From Atherix ibis (Eukaryota; Arthropoda; Insecta; Diptera; Athericidae), in assembly GCA_958298945.1 (NCBI GenBank), contig OY282607.1, positions 31,901,000 to 31,964,999 on the forward strand: a stretch of DNA of 64,000 nt, in the 5' to 3' direction. Under the pieces are notes generated by a model. It was not told the DNA's origin. It saw only the letters and a list, made by a program, of their open reading frames with translations, and ran no database searches. Both the position numbers and the translations under genes were made by a program. Positions 11,860 to 22,285 of this stretch are shown here, one piece after another (the first letter of the stretch is position 1; each line of letters starts with the position of its first letter).

Positions 11860-12369
11860 GTATGTGGAAAAAATGTTGCTGTACAATTTTTATTTGTTAA
11901 ATTGATCATTACAAAAGTCAAATTGGGGAAATTTTGAATTTTGGTTGGTTCTAACCTGATTTGAGGAGGCTATGGCTACATTTTTTAGAGGCATACGGAT
12001 TTTCTCTTCAATTATATTTTCTATACACTTGGAGAGATATAAATATTTTTATATGATGGTGTCATACCATAATTGAGATGATCTTGAACTTGTTAACAAT
12101 GTTATTAATTTACATAGAATTTATGTTTGCATAGTAAGTGCTTGGGATAAAGTTCATGCGTACATTCGTTCAGTAGAAAAGCTTCCGGTTTCTGGAAATA
12201 GTTTAAATTGTTCGATTATGAAAATCTTTTCAAAGAGCGCTGGCATCTAATTTATTTATTATTTTTTTTGGACAAAGAATTAATGTTGTTTTAAATTTTT
12301 TTATGAAAACATACGAGATATAACATAAAAATAATGAGACTGATTTTATTTCATTTTATACATAAAGTA
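11860..12369. other. Intron start, no further feature
   Basis: AT-rich intronic DNA following the Dll donor; no repeat, exon or transposase recognised. Confidence 0.5.
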
Positions 12370-12895
12370 GTTCCATTGGGCAGGTAAACGTCGGTCAAGG
12401 CGTTGTTTGCACTACTTTTTAGCAGTGCTGGAAGGCTCCAAATCATCGATATTACTCTTTTCGATGTCATTGACAGTACTAAGATGGTGTCTTTTCGAGT
12501 GTTTTTAGATCTTCGGGAACAAAGTTAAATACTCTGTGATCAGGTGAATAGAGTGGCTGAGGAATCACAGGAATATCTTTTTTTTGAACCGTTTGACTCA
12601 TCACAGGGGTCTTTTTCTGAATCTTCAATGCTAATCGACAATCTAACCTCACAAGAGTCCTCACTTATTTGACATTTTCATCAATTTTCGATAAGACTTT
12701 CCTAAAACGATATTCGTCTGCTACTGCTTCTCGACCCTCACAAAATATTTTCCGCTACGGACATTTTTTTATTATTTATAAGGAATACTCCTCATAGTGT
12801 CATTGCAACTTTTCGTAATTCAAACACGTGAATTCACTTAGCTTAATAAAAAATTTTGGCGCAAATCGTTGCTCTACATGAAAACAACCTCACAT
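12370..12895 (-). mobile_element. Internally deleted copy of the second mariner family
   Basis: On the minus strand one open piece (12479-12664) joins an N-terminal motif, VRLDCRLALK (family form VRSDRRLTLK), almost directly to the C-terminal VIPQPLYSPD and FNFVPEDLKTLEK (family form QPPYSPDLSPCDFFLFPKLK). The catalytic core between them is missing. The 3' side at 12370-12478 is the degraded tail. The 5' side toward 12895 (reverse of CATGAAAACAACCTC) resembles the 5' end of the copies near 58440 and 62440. This is a non-autonomous deletion derivative that also carries point decay. Confidence 0.75.
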
Positions 12896-13015
12896 CTTCC
12901 ACATCCGGATTGGAAACCGTGGTTGAGTTAAAAAGAGTTTGCCTGTCTTGACAGGCTTTAGAAGACATGAACCGTCAAACTTTTCGGCTGCAGCTTATTG
13001 TATTATTGTGGAATC

Positions 13016-13279
13016 TTAGCTATTAAAGCGGCATTTGGAAATGTGACCGATATCTCCAGAAAACGGTAGGATAGTCGCTATTTTTTTTAGCGACCACCTT
13101 GCCGTCCTAACAGTCATTCCTGTCCCATTGCGTGATTCAGTACTTATAGTAGTATTGAGTGAGTTTGATGCCGGGCATGTGGGAATTTTTAGCAATGAAA
13201 GTGCTAAAAAAATGGCTAGATAAACTACTCGTTGACTAGGACTCCCAGTTATCCCCAATCTTCCGCGGCTACTAACCAT
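13016..13279 (-). other. Unrecognised 87-codon open frame
   Basis: It reads MVSSRGRLGITGSPSQRVVY and continues to a stop at 13016. I recognise no family. It abuts the repeat at 13313-13505, so it could be the rest of that unknown element. The codon content is not low complexity, and this is one of the few minus-strand frames here not explained by a known transposase. A single short frame of this size can also occur by chance. Confidence 0.25.
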
Positions 13280-13312
13280 TAGTCATCCTCAGACACGTTG
13301 ACTGAATCAATA

Positions 13313-13505
13313 GCGACACATTTTTATCGATTAATGACCAAAAATTATTTCGCGAGCACGATTTAACCAATTTTGGAGCTTCTGGATCCAACAACTCCAT
13401 TACTTTTTTATTCTTTTTCAACATACTAATAGGCTCCACAAAAAATATTTAGAAATATTACTAACCACAGACCAAACAAACAAACAAACCCAACGTCATT
13501 TATTA
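13313..13505 (-). repeat. Dispersed repeat R1, copy 1
   Basis: About 190 bp that is the reverse complement of 17048-17238, with few differences. Landmarks: CACATTTTTATCGATTAATG, ATTATTTCGCGAGCACGATT, TTTGGAGCTTCTGGATCCAA, and the C-A-A-A-rich end AACAAACAAACCCAACGTCA. A third, more diverged copy of the central GGATCCAGNAGCTC part is at 45888-45975. Element class unknown. Confidence 0.85.
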
Positions 13506-14469
13506 CTCTCTATAGAGTCGCGTTATTATTAGACGCCGTAGAAACTTGTACTGAACTTCTAGGAGGAATACCAATCTCACAACTTTTCTGTCACAACTTT
13601 TCATACTCATATAAATATTTAAGAAAAAAAAATCTAATTTTATTGATTTAACGTATTTTACACTAGCAAATAGAAACTTTAAGCTTTGTATCTAGAGCAC
13701 TTTAATTAATTTTCTATATTTTTGTAAATATTATCATTTAGTTTAAATAATAAAATTGACGTACTTTAATATAATTTTTTTTTTGTAATAAAACAAAAAG
13801 TAAGTGAGTTTCAGTAGCATTAAAGTAGCTTTTTATCGTGGTTTACTACAATATTTTAGTACTCATTGAATTGCAAATAACAAAAGACGTCAAAACGAGT
13901 GTGATTGTTTTGCTGCTACCTTTTTGCTCCTTTGACTAGGATCGCTTTGACAAGTTTTCAACTATTACATATGCCACATTAGTACTCCTTTAGTACTGCC
14001 ATCAACGAATCCAACTTTTTTAGTACTTGCACCAACAAAACCGACTGTTTGGTGATTGTTGATGCCTTCTCTAGAATATAACCAAAAAAAAACAGTCACA
14101 CTCAAATGGTTGAGGGTGTGTAATAAGTAAAACTCTTGCTTTTTGTACTGCTGAGAAGTACTCTTCGACAAATAATAGAATTGAATTCTTAAAAAAAGAA
14201 TAAGTGCAATTCCATGAGCATTGCATTTTGAAGTTTTTTTTCCACAACATTTCAATTGAATGCACTTATAACAGTGGCAAAAGAATTTTCAGTTTCGTTT
14301 TGTATATTTACTGCAGAACAGACTACAGTTTACGATTATTTTCCTAAAGCTTTTGTCTGTGTGGACTAGCCTAGGTAGCACGTGTTCGTAAAGTACAAAT
14401 GTTCGTGAAATGGTATCAATCCAAGGAAAGAATATTTGTAAATTTATAAAGTAATGAATGAATCAGGGT

Positions 14470-14470
<1 letters not shown>
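13506..14470. other. Intronic stretch
   Basis: Mostly AT-rich. A small imperfect duplication of about 30 bp lies at 13988-14045 (TTTAGTACTGCCATCAACGAA and TTTAGTACTTGCACCAACAAA), which gives repeated GFV-STK residues in the minus-strand frame. No gene recognised. Confidence 0.5.
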
Positions 14471-14501
<31 letters not shown>

Positions 14502-14513
14502 CACAGAGAGAGG
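14471..14513. repeat. (GA)n microsatellite
   Basis: An almost pure AG run at 14475-14500 followed by ACAC and another short AGAGAG run. GA repeats can bind GAGA factor in flies, but simple slippage explains it equally well. Confidence 0.95.
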
Positions 14514-14646
14514 GTGTACTGAATAAAGTCTTTAATAATAAAAGGGGTTTATGATCGGGTTGGATGTGAAGGAGGTTAGTATCAAGGCAATAAAATAAAG
14601 AAAAGAAATTGTTAAATAAATAACAAGAGAGCGGCCAAAGCAAGTA

Positions 14647-14728
14647 AAGCCTTTTCAAACTCAAACGGTTCCCCCCCTACGCTTCCGCCATGGTTTATTG
14701 AATATTGCCACAAAACCACCGCCAGATA
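14647..14728 (-). repeat. 82-bp repeat shared with the MITE at 31378
   Basis: The minus strand reads TATCTGGCGGTGGTTTTGTG, then CAATATTCAATAAACCATGG, CGGAAGCGTAGG, a G-run and TTTGAGTTTGAAAAGGC. It matches 31522-31606 closely. Here it lacks the CACAGTGTGTCC terminal repeats that enclose the other copy. Confidence 0.85.
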
Positions 14729-15559
14729 AGACAAGACACCAAACCAACTTAACTCCCAAAGCCGAAGCATGCTTAACCAGGCCAGAGTCGAACATGCTTC
14801 ATACTAAAGCGGACCAGACCAGACCATGGCATAATTCAATTAGGAAGCCCACGCCCACTATCAATAAATTTTAAACAAGACCTGAAAAACCCAATTCGTG
14901 TGTTTATTGTTGTTGGCGTTTTGCGCTCGTGTGTTAGCTAGCCTACCATGTCGCCACCGTCAGTTACTGTTGCCAGCGTCAATGTTGTCCGCCACAACTT
15001 TCATCGCTCCCTATACGTAACTAACATCAAATGTTTGGTTTAGCTGCCACGTAAGCTTAAATCAACCAAGACCCCATCGAATGCCAGTAGCCGAAGAGCA
15101 GGGGCGACATAATATATTATGTTATGTTGTTCGGTTTGTTGGTTTAACATGTCATATTAGGCGGGGTAGGGGGGTGTATCTAAAGAATTAGATCTTTAAG
15201 TAAAACTGCATTATTTGCAAACATGATAAAACTATTAATTGTGCGCTCGATGATCATAGGCGAGCTTTAATATATCAGAAGTTCTATGGCAAGACAATAG
15301 CAATTATTAATGATAGTTCCATGAGTGTACATTAAGATATAAAAATTTACAACAAAAAAAAACATTATTTAGATAAGAGATTTGTGGATTTTATGCCACT
15401 GAAAGTTTGATGATTCAAAATCGATAAATGTCACCGTCTTGATAGTGCAACACTTTCGATATCAATTTTTTTGTTTATTAATACCAATTGTACATTAAAG
15501 ACTGTTAACTAAATTTGGAGACATACCATGTGTGGCAGTAAAGTAATGATTCCGATTTT
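14729..15559. other. GC-balanced intronic block
   Basis: Compared with the surroundings, 14740-15130 is unusually rich in C and G and non-repetitive (CCAGACCAGACCATGGCATA, GCCACCGTCAGTTACTGTTG). There are no open frame, splice-site pair or terminal repeats. A transposon of unknown class or a conserved noncoding element are both possible. Confidence 0.4.
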
Positions 15560-15880
15560 ATTTGATTTTTATACATCAATCCTGTTTCCTTTAAAGTAGT
15601 TAACTTGGGCGGCCTTAGTAGTGCTACGGAAGGCTTTAACTTGAACCGTCTTTTCGATGTACTTGGCAGTACCAAGATGACGTACTTTCAAGTATATTTT
15701 TGACTTGGGGAACAAAAAACTCACATTACCTAAAATCAATGTCTGGGAAATCCGCAGTGCTATCAGATTGCTCTCAGTGGAGCCAGTCAGCACTTGTAAA
15801 ATTTGAATAATTGGGTTGCCTTACTCCACCTGCATCATATTAGTTTTACTGAACCGATGGGGATATGTGGTTCCAGTCTG
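15560..15880 (-). mobile_element. Second mariner family, C-terminal fragment
   Basis: On the minus strand the frame 15569-15793 contains SFLFPKSKIYLKVRHLGTA and ends KAAQVNYFKGNRIDV, matching the family's FFLFPKLKNxLKGRHFGT…AAQGNYFEGDNIDV tail. The catalytic third Asp just upstream (SPDLSPCD) is lost. It is a short truncated relic; further degraded sequence continues to about 15880. Confidence 0.85.
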
Positions 15881-16760
15881 CTTACTTATTTTAAAAATTG
15901 TTGTTTTTTTTTCAGTTAATAATATTTTATAAAATCGAAATTATTTGATAATCATAAAATTTTATATTTTTGTCTTCTACTACCGTACAAACACTTCCGG
16001 ATTTTAACATTATTTCCTTCAATTGGCTTATGAAAATGTATCTATTAAGGATGCATTAAAATTTTAGATATATAAAAACGATAATAAATAAAAATCTTTA
16101 ATATTATAACCTATTCACACATGCAATATTGCTGATTAAAATTTTTGGCTAAATGATTGAAATCAGATTCTGAGTAGCATCAAATTAAAGCTGACCGACC
16201 ACCAGTCTCGTTTTGTCCAGTCGCCATAGGAATCAACAGGGCATACAGTTTGGCCTAAAATTTTATCTCAAATTACTGAACGAGTACAAAATCCTACATT
16301 GTTCTTTTGTTATTCACTCCCGGAACCAATTCCATATGATGGCATCAAAAACAACAACAAAAATACAAAATAATTCAGATTTTATGATAAATACTAGCAA
16401 ATGGACGGGGGCTGAATTTGTTGGAGATTTTAATGTTCAACAAGCTTAATTAACTCGTTTAATCCAACACCCAGTCAAATGGGTCGAGTTTCTCGGGGTT
16501 GTTGTCATATCAAAAGCCAATTTTATGGTTGATGGAAGTAGTGGCGCTGCTGCTGTTCAACGTTCAATTCGAAACGGAAGTGATTGTGTGCATTTGATGA
16601 GGATTCAATAAAAGCACTGATATTGACATTAATTATAATTGTTATCTTATCAATTTTGTGTGTGCGAAGTTTAAAAGTTTTCAATTCTCAGGTCATTTAC
16701 GGACACATGTCAAAAATGATATAAACGGATTTACTCTTATTTTGATAGTTGTTGTATGGT
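15881..16760. other. Intronic stretch with a non-repetitive block
   Basis: 16180-16640 is non-repetitive and moderately GC-balanced, with homeodomain-type cores (CTTAATTAACTC at about 16445; TTTTATGGTTGATGG at about 16522). No coding signal is convincing. It is a candidate regulatory block only. Confidence 0.4.
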
Positions 16761-16925
16761 GTTGTGAATTGAAAAAAATCCAAATTATTACCCTAAAAGA
16801 GATTTTCTTTTTTAATTCATTTTTAAGTAATATTTGTACCAAAATTCTTGGGGCTACAGAAACTCATAGGACACTTTTCCGAGAAATCTCTTTTAGGGAA
16901 ACAACTTTTTTTTCCAATTCACAAC
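16761..16925. repeat. Imperfect foldback (MITE-like)
   Basis: The left arm (16761-16806: GTTGTGAATTGAAAAAAATC… CCCTAAAAGAGATTTTC) pairs with the right arm (16881-16925: GAGAAATCTCTTTTAGGGAA… CCAATTCACAAC). The arms are about 45 bp with one internal mismatch patch, and the loop is about 75 bp. The right arm lies inside the first SINE-like unit. Confidence 0.8.
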
Positions 16926-17880
16926 TATATTACTAGCTGGATTCGCTAAATCAAGACACTACATTTTTTTTTAAATTGTCATTTCTATTAATATTAAAAA
17001 TATCCTTTGAAAAAAAGTAGGGCATCTTGAAATTTACATTTTCTATAAATAAATGACGTTGGGTTTGTTTGTTTGTTTGGTCTGTGGTTAGTAATATTTC
17101 GATACATTTGTTCTGGAGCAGATTAGTATATTGAAGATGAATAAAAAGGCAATGGAGTTGTTGGATCCAGAAGCTCCAAAATTGGTTAAATCGTGCTCGC
17201 GAAATAATTTTTGTTCATTAATCGATAAAAATGTGCCAAAATTTTTAGTATTAATTTTCCTGAAATGTAAATTCTTAGGGATATGAAAACTCATAGGATA
17301 CTTTAGCGAGAACTAAAGGGGCACTACAACTATGTCACTAGCCGGTTTTGAACTAAATTAGAACAATAAAAAATTTCAAATTATTTTTAAAAAAAAATTT
17401 CAATTTAAGTTTCCAAGATTTGTTTTTTGTTTGTTTTATTTTTTAAAGGATATTTTTAGTATTAATTTGTTTGAAATGTAAATTCTTAGGGCCATGGCAA
17501 CTCGCAGGGCACTTTTCAGAGAACTAAAGCGGCACCACAACTATGTCACTAGTCGGATTTGAACTAAAGACCATTGCCTACTAGACACAGACCTAAGAAA
17601 TGTCGCTAAATTAGATCACTCCCTTAATAAGTTTTTTTTTGAATTTATCATTTTAATTTGACAAAATATATTCTCAAATGGTTTTTATTTTTTTTGTTTC
17701 ATTTTTAAAAGTTATTTTTATAATTATTTGTACTGAAAAAAGAATTCTTAGCGTTATATCAACTTACAGGCGATTTGGCACCAAATTAAGTGCATCTCGG
17801 CTATACCCACAACTGAAGGGCCTTCTGGATTTGAACCACATTCAAACTTCTCACAGTCGCTAAATCAGGATACTCCCCTA
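16828..17880 (-). repeat. Four diverged SINE-like units
   Basis: Units at about 16828-16962, 17248-17360, 17448-17632 and 17707-17880 share the order ATTTgTactgaAAT, ATTCTTAGGG, ACTCataGGaCACTTT, AACTAAAG, CACAACTATgTCACTAG, ggATTTGAAcc and CGCTAAATcA. On the minus strand the ggatttgaacc motif (17827-17837) is GGTTCAAATCC, close to the RNA polymerase III B box. That suggests a tRNA-derived SINE read leftward. The second copy of repeat R1 lies between units 1 and 2. Confidence 0.65.
17048..17238 (+). repeat. Dispersed repeat R1, copy 2
   Basis: The inverted partner of 13313-13505, about 3.5 kb away. It begins at ATGACGTTGGGTTTGTTTGT and ends at TTAATCGATAAAAATGTGCC, and joins directly to the second SINE-like unit at 17248. 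Confidence 0.85.
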
Positions 17881-19864
17881 TTTTTCTTCTTCTAAATTGT
17901 CATAAAATATCCTTATCTTTTTGTTTTTTTCACCTTTACACAAACAAGGATGTTAAACTTTTCTTACCGTTTGCCATGTACAAAAGTTTTTTGTATTTAT
18001 TCTTTAAAAAAAACCCCTTCCTTGATGGATTTCATCTTTTGACTAGTTTATAACTATAAAAATTAAAATATAAAAAAAAACTTAAAAATGAAATATTGAG
18101 AACTGTACACATCCTTTGAATAAATGCTATGATTTGAGTTATACCATATGTTCTTATTCTCTGTGATACAGAAGCATATGTTTAGTCATATCTGAACAAG
18201 TATCCTTTTAATGATGAAATTATTAGTAGAGTAAACTGACGACTGGACATCAGATTACACTTGAAGCTCAATTTTAATTGAATCCTGAGATTATCCTTTA
18301 TCCTGCTATCTACTAGACGTCGAAATATTTCAATGGATATCCTTTTGATATAGTGTGTGAGTTATCTGTGCGCATATTTATGGTATTCCTATTATCACGA
18401 ACAAATGTAATCATTACAGTCCATATTATTGAACTGACATATTCCTCCAGCCAAGACAAGAGCAAATTCTGGGCGGACAATAAGTAACTTGAGGCGCTTC
18501 AAGAAATGTAATTCCTTTTGCAGAGTGTGTAATTATTCGGTTACGCACGGGGTAGTTCGTGCACTTCAGATCTATTTGCATATTCATAGAGTAGGCATAT
18601 ATTTTGTATTTATTTGTCTTCGTAATGGGGGATGAATTTATGCGAAAATCTTATGTGAATTAAATCAAGTATTCGTCCAGAGTAGTAATCTGAGATGACA
18701 AGTCTTCATACTAAAACATCGAAAGTGGCGAAGTACATTTTTAATGATTTATGTTTTTTATTTTCTTCATTTGTTTTTTCATTTTGTTTCTTCCCTAGCC
18801 AATGAAAATTAAAAAATTAATCGAACTCATTTTCACTTAACATAATTATTATTAAGTTTTCGTCAAGTTTTAATTAATTCGTTGAGGATTTGATTGATGT
18901 TTTGAAATTTAATTGAACAATTATGATAAAATGACAGTAATCAGATGGGAACTACTATACATTCACCTAAACTTGTCTTCGATAAATTTTTTTTTAGGTA
19001 TTTAACTTAAACTTTCTTACTTTTTGCACAACTACAAATATTGACGCATTTGAAGACATTCCTTGGAAGGTACTTTAAATTCCTTTAATTTTCTTTTGGT
19101 TTATTTTTTTTGGGGGGTTTTTATGTACTCTACTCCAATAACTACAAACTTACTTAATTACATACATTTTAGTTTTGTATTATACTCTTATAAGTGGTAT
19201 AGGCAAAATGTAGGTAAGAGTGTGTACAGTTGACGATGTTGAGCGTGATTTAGAATAAGTGCTATTTTAATGAATGAATATTTTACTAATTAAACTGAAT
19301 TGAAACATTAAAAAATGCGATAAGGTCATTATTTTTAGTGAATATGTCTTCATTTAGTTTCTCTTGGTAGGCATTACTATCAGGCGAAACAACATGCGAA
19401 CATTAGTGGCCTTAATAGACAGAAAAAGAAACTTTAATAAAAAGTCTTTTTATGTTGTCTGATAGTTTTTGGATGACGTGCAACTTCTTAAAGAATTTTC
19501 TATATCGTTCTATGGCCATTGCAATTAATTTCTATGCATTTTAATTATTTGTTTATTTATTATTCATTTTTTAATCATAATATTGAAAATATTTTTTTGT
19601 TGTATAATTTTACATGAATTATTTTTGATGTATTCTTTTTTTTTGAATAAAATTTAAATAAAATTAACTATAGTCTTACGATTACGATAGATGTTAAGAA
19701 CTAATTAGCCTTCATTAATATGTCCTGCTGATGAATATTTATCTTAATTTTTATCAATATATATTGTAATATTAATAAAAAATAATTTTGAAGAGTACTA
19801 ACTTAAATTGAGTTTAAATTTTGGTTATTTAAATACTTCACTGGAAATTTTGTCTCTTAACTTA
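17881..19864. other. Intronic stretch without recognised features
   Basis: About 2 kb. The segment 18180-18700 is less AT-rich than its flanks, but no exon, terminal repeat or transposase motif was seen. Confidence 0.5.
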
Positions 19865-20960
19865 TCCTTTTCTTGGGCAGCTTAACATCGACGGAAAGGT
19901 TGTTTTTATAATACTTCTGCTGGAATTGGCTTAAGATCCTCGGTTACACTTCTGTGCCTTCCGCTGTAATCGGATTTAGTTCATCGGTTACAGCCATTTT
20001 GGTGATTTTAGATCTTGTGACTTTTAAGTGATTTTAGATATTGGGGAATAAAATGCAGTTACACAGACCGATATTAGGTGAAGAACTATACGAATCTAAT
20101 TTTCCGAGAAAAAAACTCCTTCATAGAGATAACTGGTCCTTTTTTACTACATGCGCCACATACCAGATAATAATTTAATGACGTAATGTGTTCCTACTCA
20201 TAATTCAATGTGTTTTCAGTTTATCCAGTTAACTGCGAGGAGTTAGGAGACTGCAAAAGGAGTTGCCTTGGAAGCTTTCCACTGGAATCGCCCTTACCTC
20301 CTCGGTAACAACTCTTTTGGATGCGATCGACAGTAACATGATGACATCCTTTTAAGTGATTTTAGATCTTGGGGTATAAAAAGAAGTTACACAGGCTAAC
20401 ATAAGGTGAATAGGGTGGCTGAGTTATCATACAAAACCACATTTGAAAAAAACTACCTATTATCGACAATACCTTTTCAAGTATTTTTTGACCATAGGAA
20501 TATAAAAATCACACTGACTAAGATCAGATGGAAAAGGGGTTGGAGAAGTTCAGGAATTATTTTTTTCGACAAAACTCGTTAAAAGTAGATGGTCTTGTGA
20601 CAGGCGGCGTTGTCATGATAGAGCATCAAATTGTTTGCAATGTCCGATTTGCCACGACGAAACGTTTTCTGAGGTTATTAAGGACTACTCATGAACTTTA
20701 ATATTAATTGTCGGTCTGACCTAAACAAGAGTGCCCACTCGTTTCACATTTTTATCAGTTTCCGATGTTGAAAGCCTCGCTGAATGAGATTTGTTTTCAT
20801 TGATTCAGAACCGTCCAAAACTGCTTTATTTCACCGAAAAACTTATGCTCTTGAAACAGAATGTTCCCCATAGGCTCGTTGTAACTTTTCATAAGTAAAA
20901 CTCACCGGTTCATTAAGCTTAACACAAAATTTGATGGTACATCGTTGCTGAAAATTTTCA
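19865..20960 (-). mobile_element. Second mariner family: one long copy plus an adjacent fragment
   Basis: Minus-strand reading. The long copy covers about 20225-20960: the 5' end near 20940-20960, then LYHDNAACH at about 20605-20635 (second catalytic Asp) and a degraded YSPDLx-FF segment near 20400. A second truncated 3' fragment lies at 19865-20160, where TCTAAAATCACTTAAAAG… and the FIPQYLKSLK region (family FFLFPKLKxxLK) repeat. All frames are broken. Confidence 0.75.
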
Positions 20961-22239
20961 TGTATCCATTTTTCATAACACATTTCAAGACTATTATAAT
21001 AAAATGGAGAAAAATAACTAACAGACTAAAATTTTTTTTAAAAACTTGAAAAATTTGTATTTTGGGAAAACCTTCTAATTGTCATCTAATCGTGTATCCA
21101 CTCCATTATAAAAAGGTATGTAAAACCAATTTAGATCCAGGAAATCACCTGTGAGGTATGTAAAACCAATTTAGATTCTGTAAATCATCAATTTAGATTC
21201 TGGACACACAAAATTATTGTGGACGGAAAATTTTGGGTGCCAAAACTATTGCCAGAATTCTGTCGGTAATGCCAGTCTCATTAATTTTCTGTTCCATCTC
21301 GTATATTCATTACATAAAAATAGAACTAATTCTGTAAAAAAAGAACTATTACGGAAAATAACATTTAGAACAAGAAAAATTCATTCATTCATTGATTAAT
21401 AGTTATTATTGTGTTGATCGAAGAAAATAATTTTTATCCAAAAAATTGGCAGTTCATTGAGAAACCGTCTACATCAGATAATTGCGTAAAATTTGCCGAT
21501 CAATTAAGCTGATTTTTGAGGAGGAACTGATCAGTCAATATTTTGATGATTTTAACATGAATTAGAACAGGTCTTAAGTCAAATAATGATGATTTTACAA
21601 GCAACTGTACACGACGAACATAAACACATGTGATTAGATGGTGCTGACTAGAAGATTTCGATAGAGTTCAAAGAGTAATCCAAAGACAATATAAATACGG
21701 ATACGTACACATGTACGTGTTGAGATACGGATGAGGGGAAGAGGGGCCATTGGGAATAGGGGATAGGTGGAAATTGCGGCGGATCTCTCTCTATTCAAAG
21801 AAATCATTGATGGACGTGGCCTCCAAAAACGCTCCGCCATTCAATAATCAATGTGAACAGGTTGATTCGCTGAGGATGCTGTCGAAGTCAAAATGAAATT
21901 AAAATTCTATTAAACCGTGACATCATTTGTCAGCGCTTCCCGTCATAAGGAGGAACAAACATTAAGAAACATCTTCAAATCTTCTTTTGATTTCGTTTTC
22001 GTTTTTTATCTCCTTTTTCCTCATTACATTTAATACAATAAGTTTTTTTTTATATTATAGTATGTTGGCTGTCGCCATTCTGTTGTTGTTTTTCTTCTTT
22101 TTTTTGTTGCTTCATTAATCAAATTTATAAAGAATATAATAGGTAAAAAAAAAATTGATGTATAATCAAAATGATGATCGAATATCAAAAGATTTGTTTT
22201 AAGAAGATCAAAAGAAGAAATCTTTGTGATACGTCAATA
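20961..22239. other. Intronic stretch with a 40-bp tandem repeat
   Basis: GGTATGTAAAACCAATTTAG starts at 21115 and again at 21155 (period 40), with a third partial unit (ATCAATTTAGATTCTGG) at about 21188. Otherwise nothing is recognised. 21640-21960 is relatively GC-balanced. Confidence 0.6.
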
Positions 22240-22285
22240 ATGATGATTTTTATGGCGATGATGATGACGATGATGATGCTGATGG
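22240..22285. repeat. GAT/ATG trinucleotide repeat
   Basis: The stretch 22256-22285 is GATGATGATGACGATGATGA with interruptions; a shorter run precedes it at 22240. Confidence 0.85.

Noticed and set aside
11860..11937. Extension of the homeobox open frame past 11859
   Set aside because: The residues after TQTQ (VCGKNVAVQ) do not match a homeodomain helix 3, while GTATGT is a standard donor at the conserved intron position.
15868..15885. TGGTTCCAGTCTGC as a WFQ-coding Dll exon
   Set aside because: No VKI before it and no NRR after it; it lies at the degraded edge of a mariner fragment.
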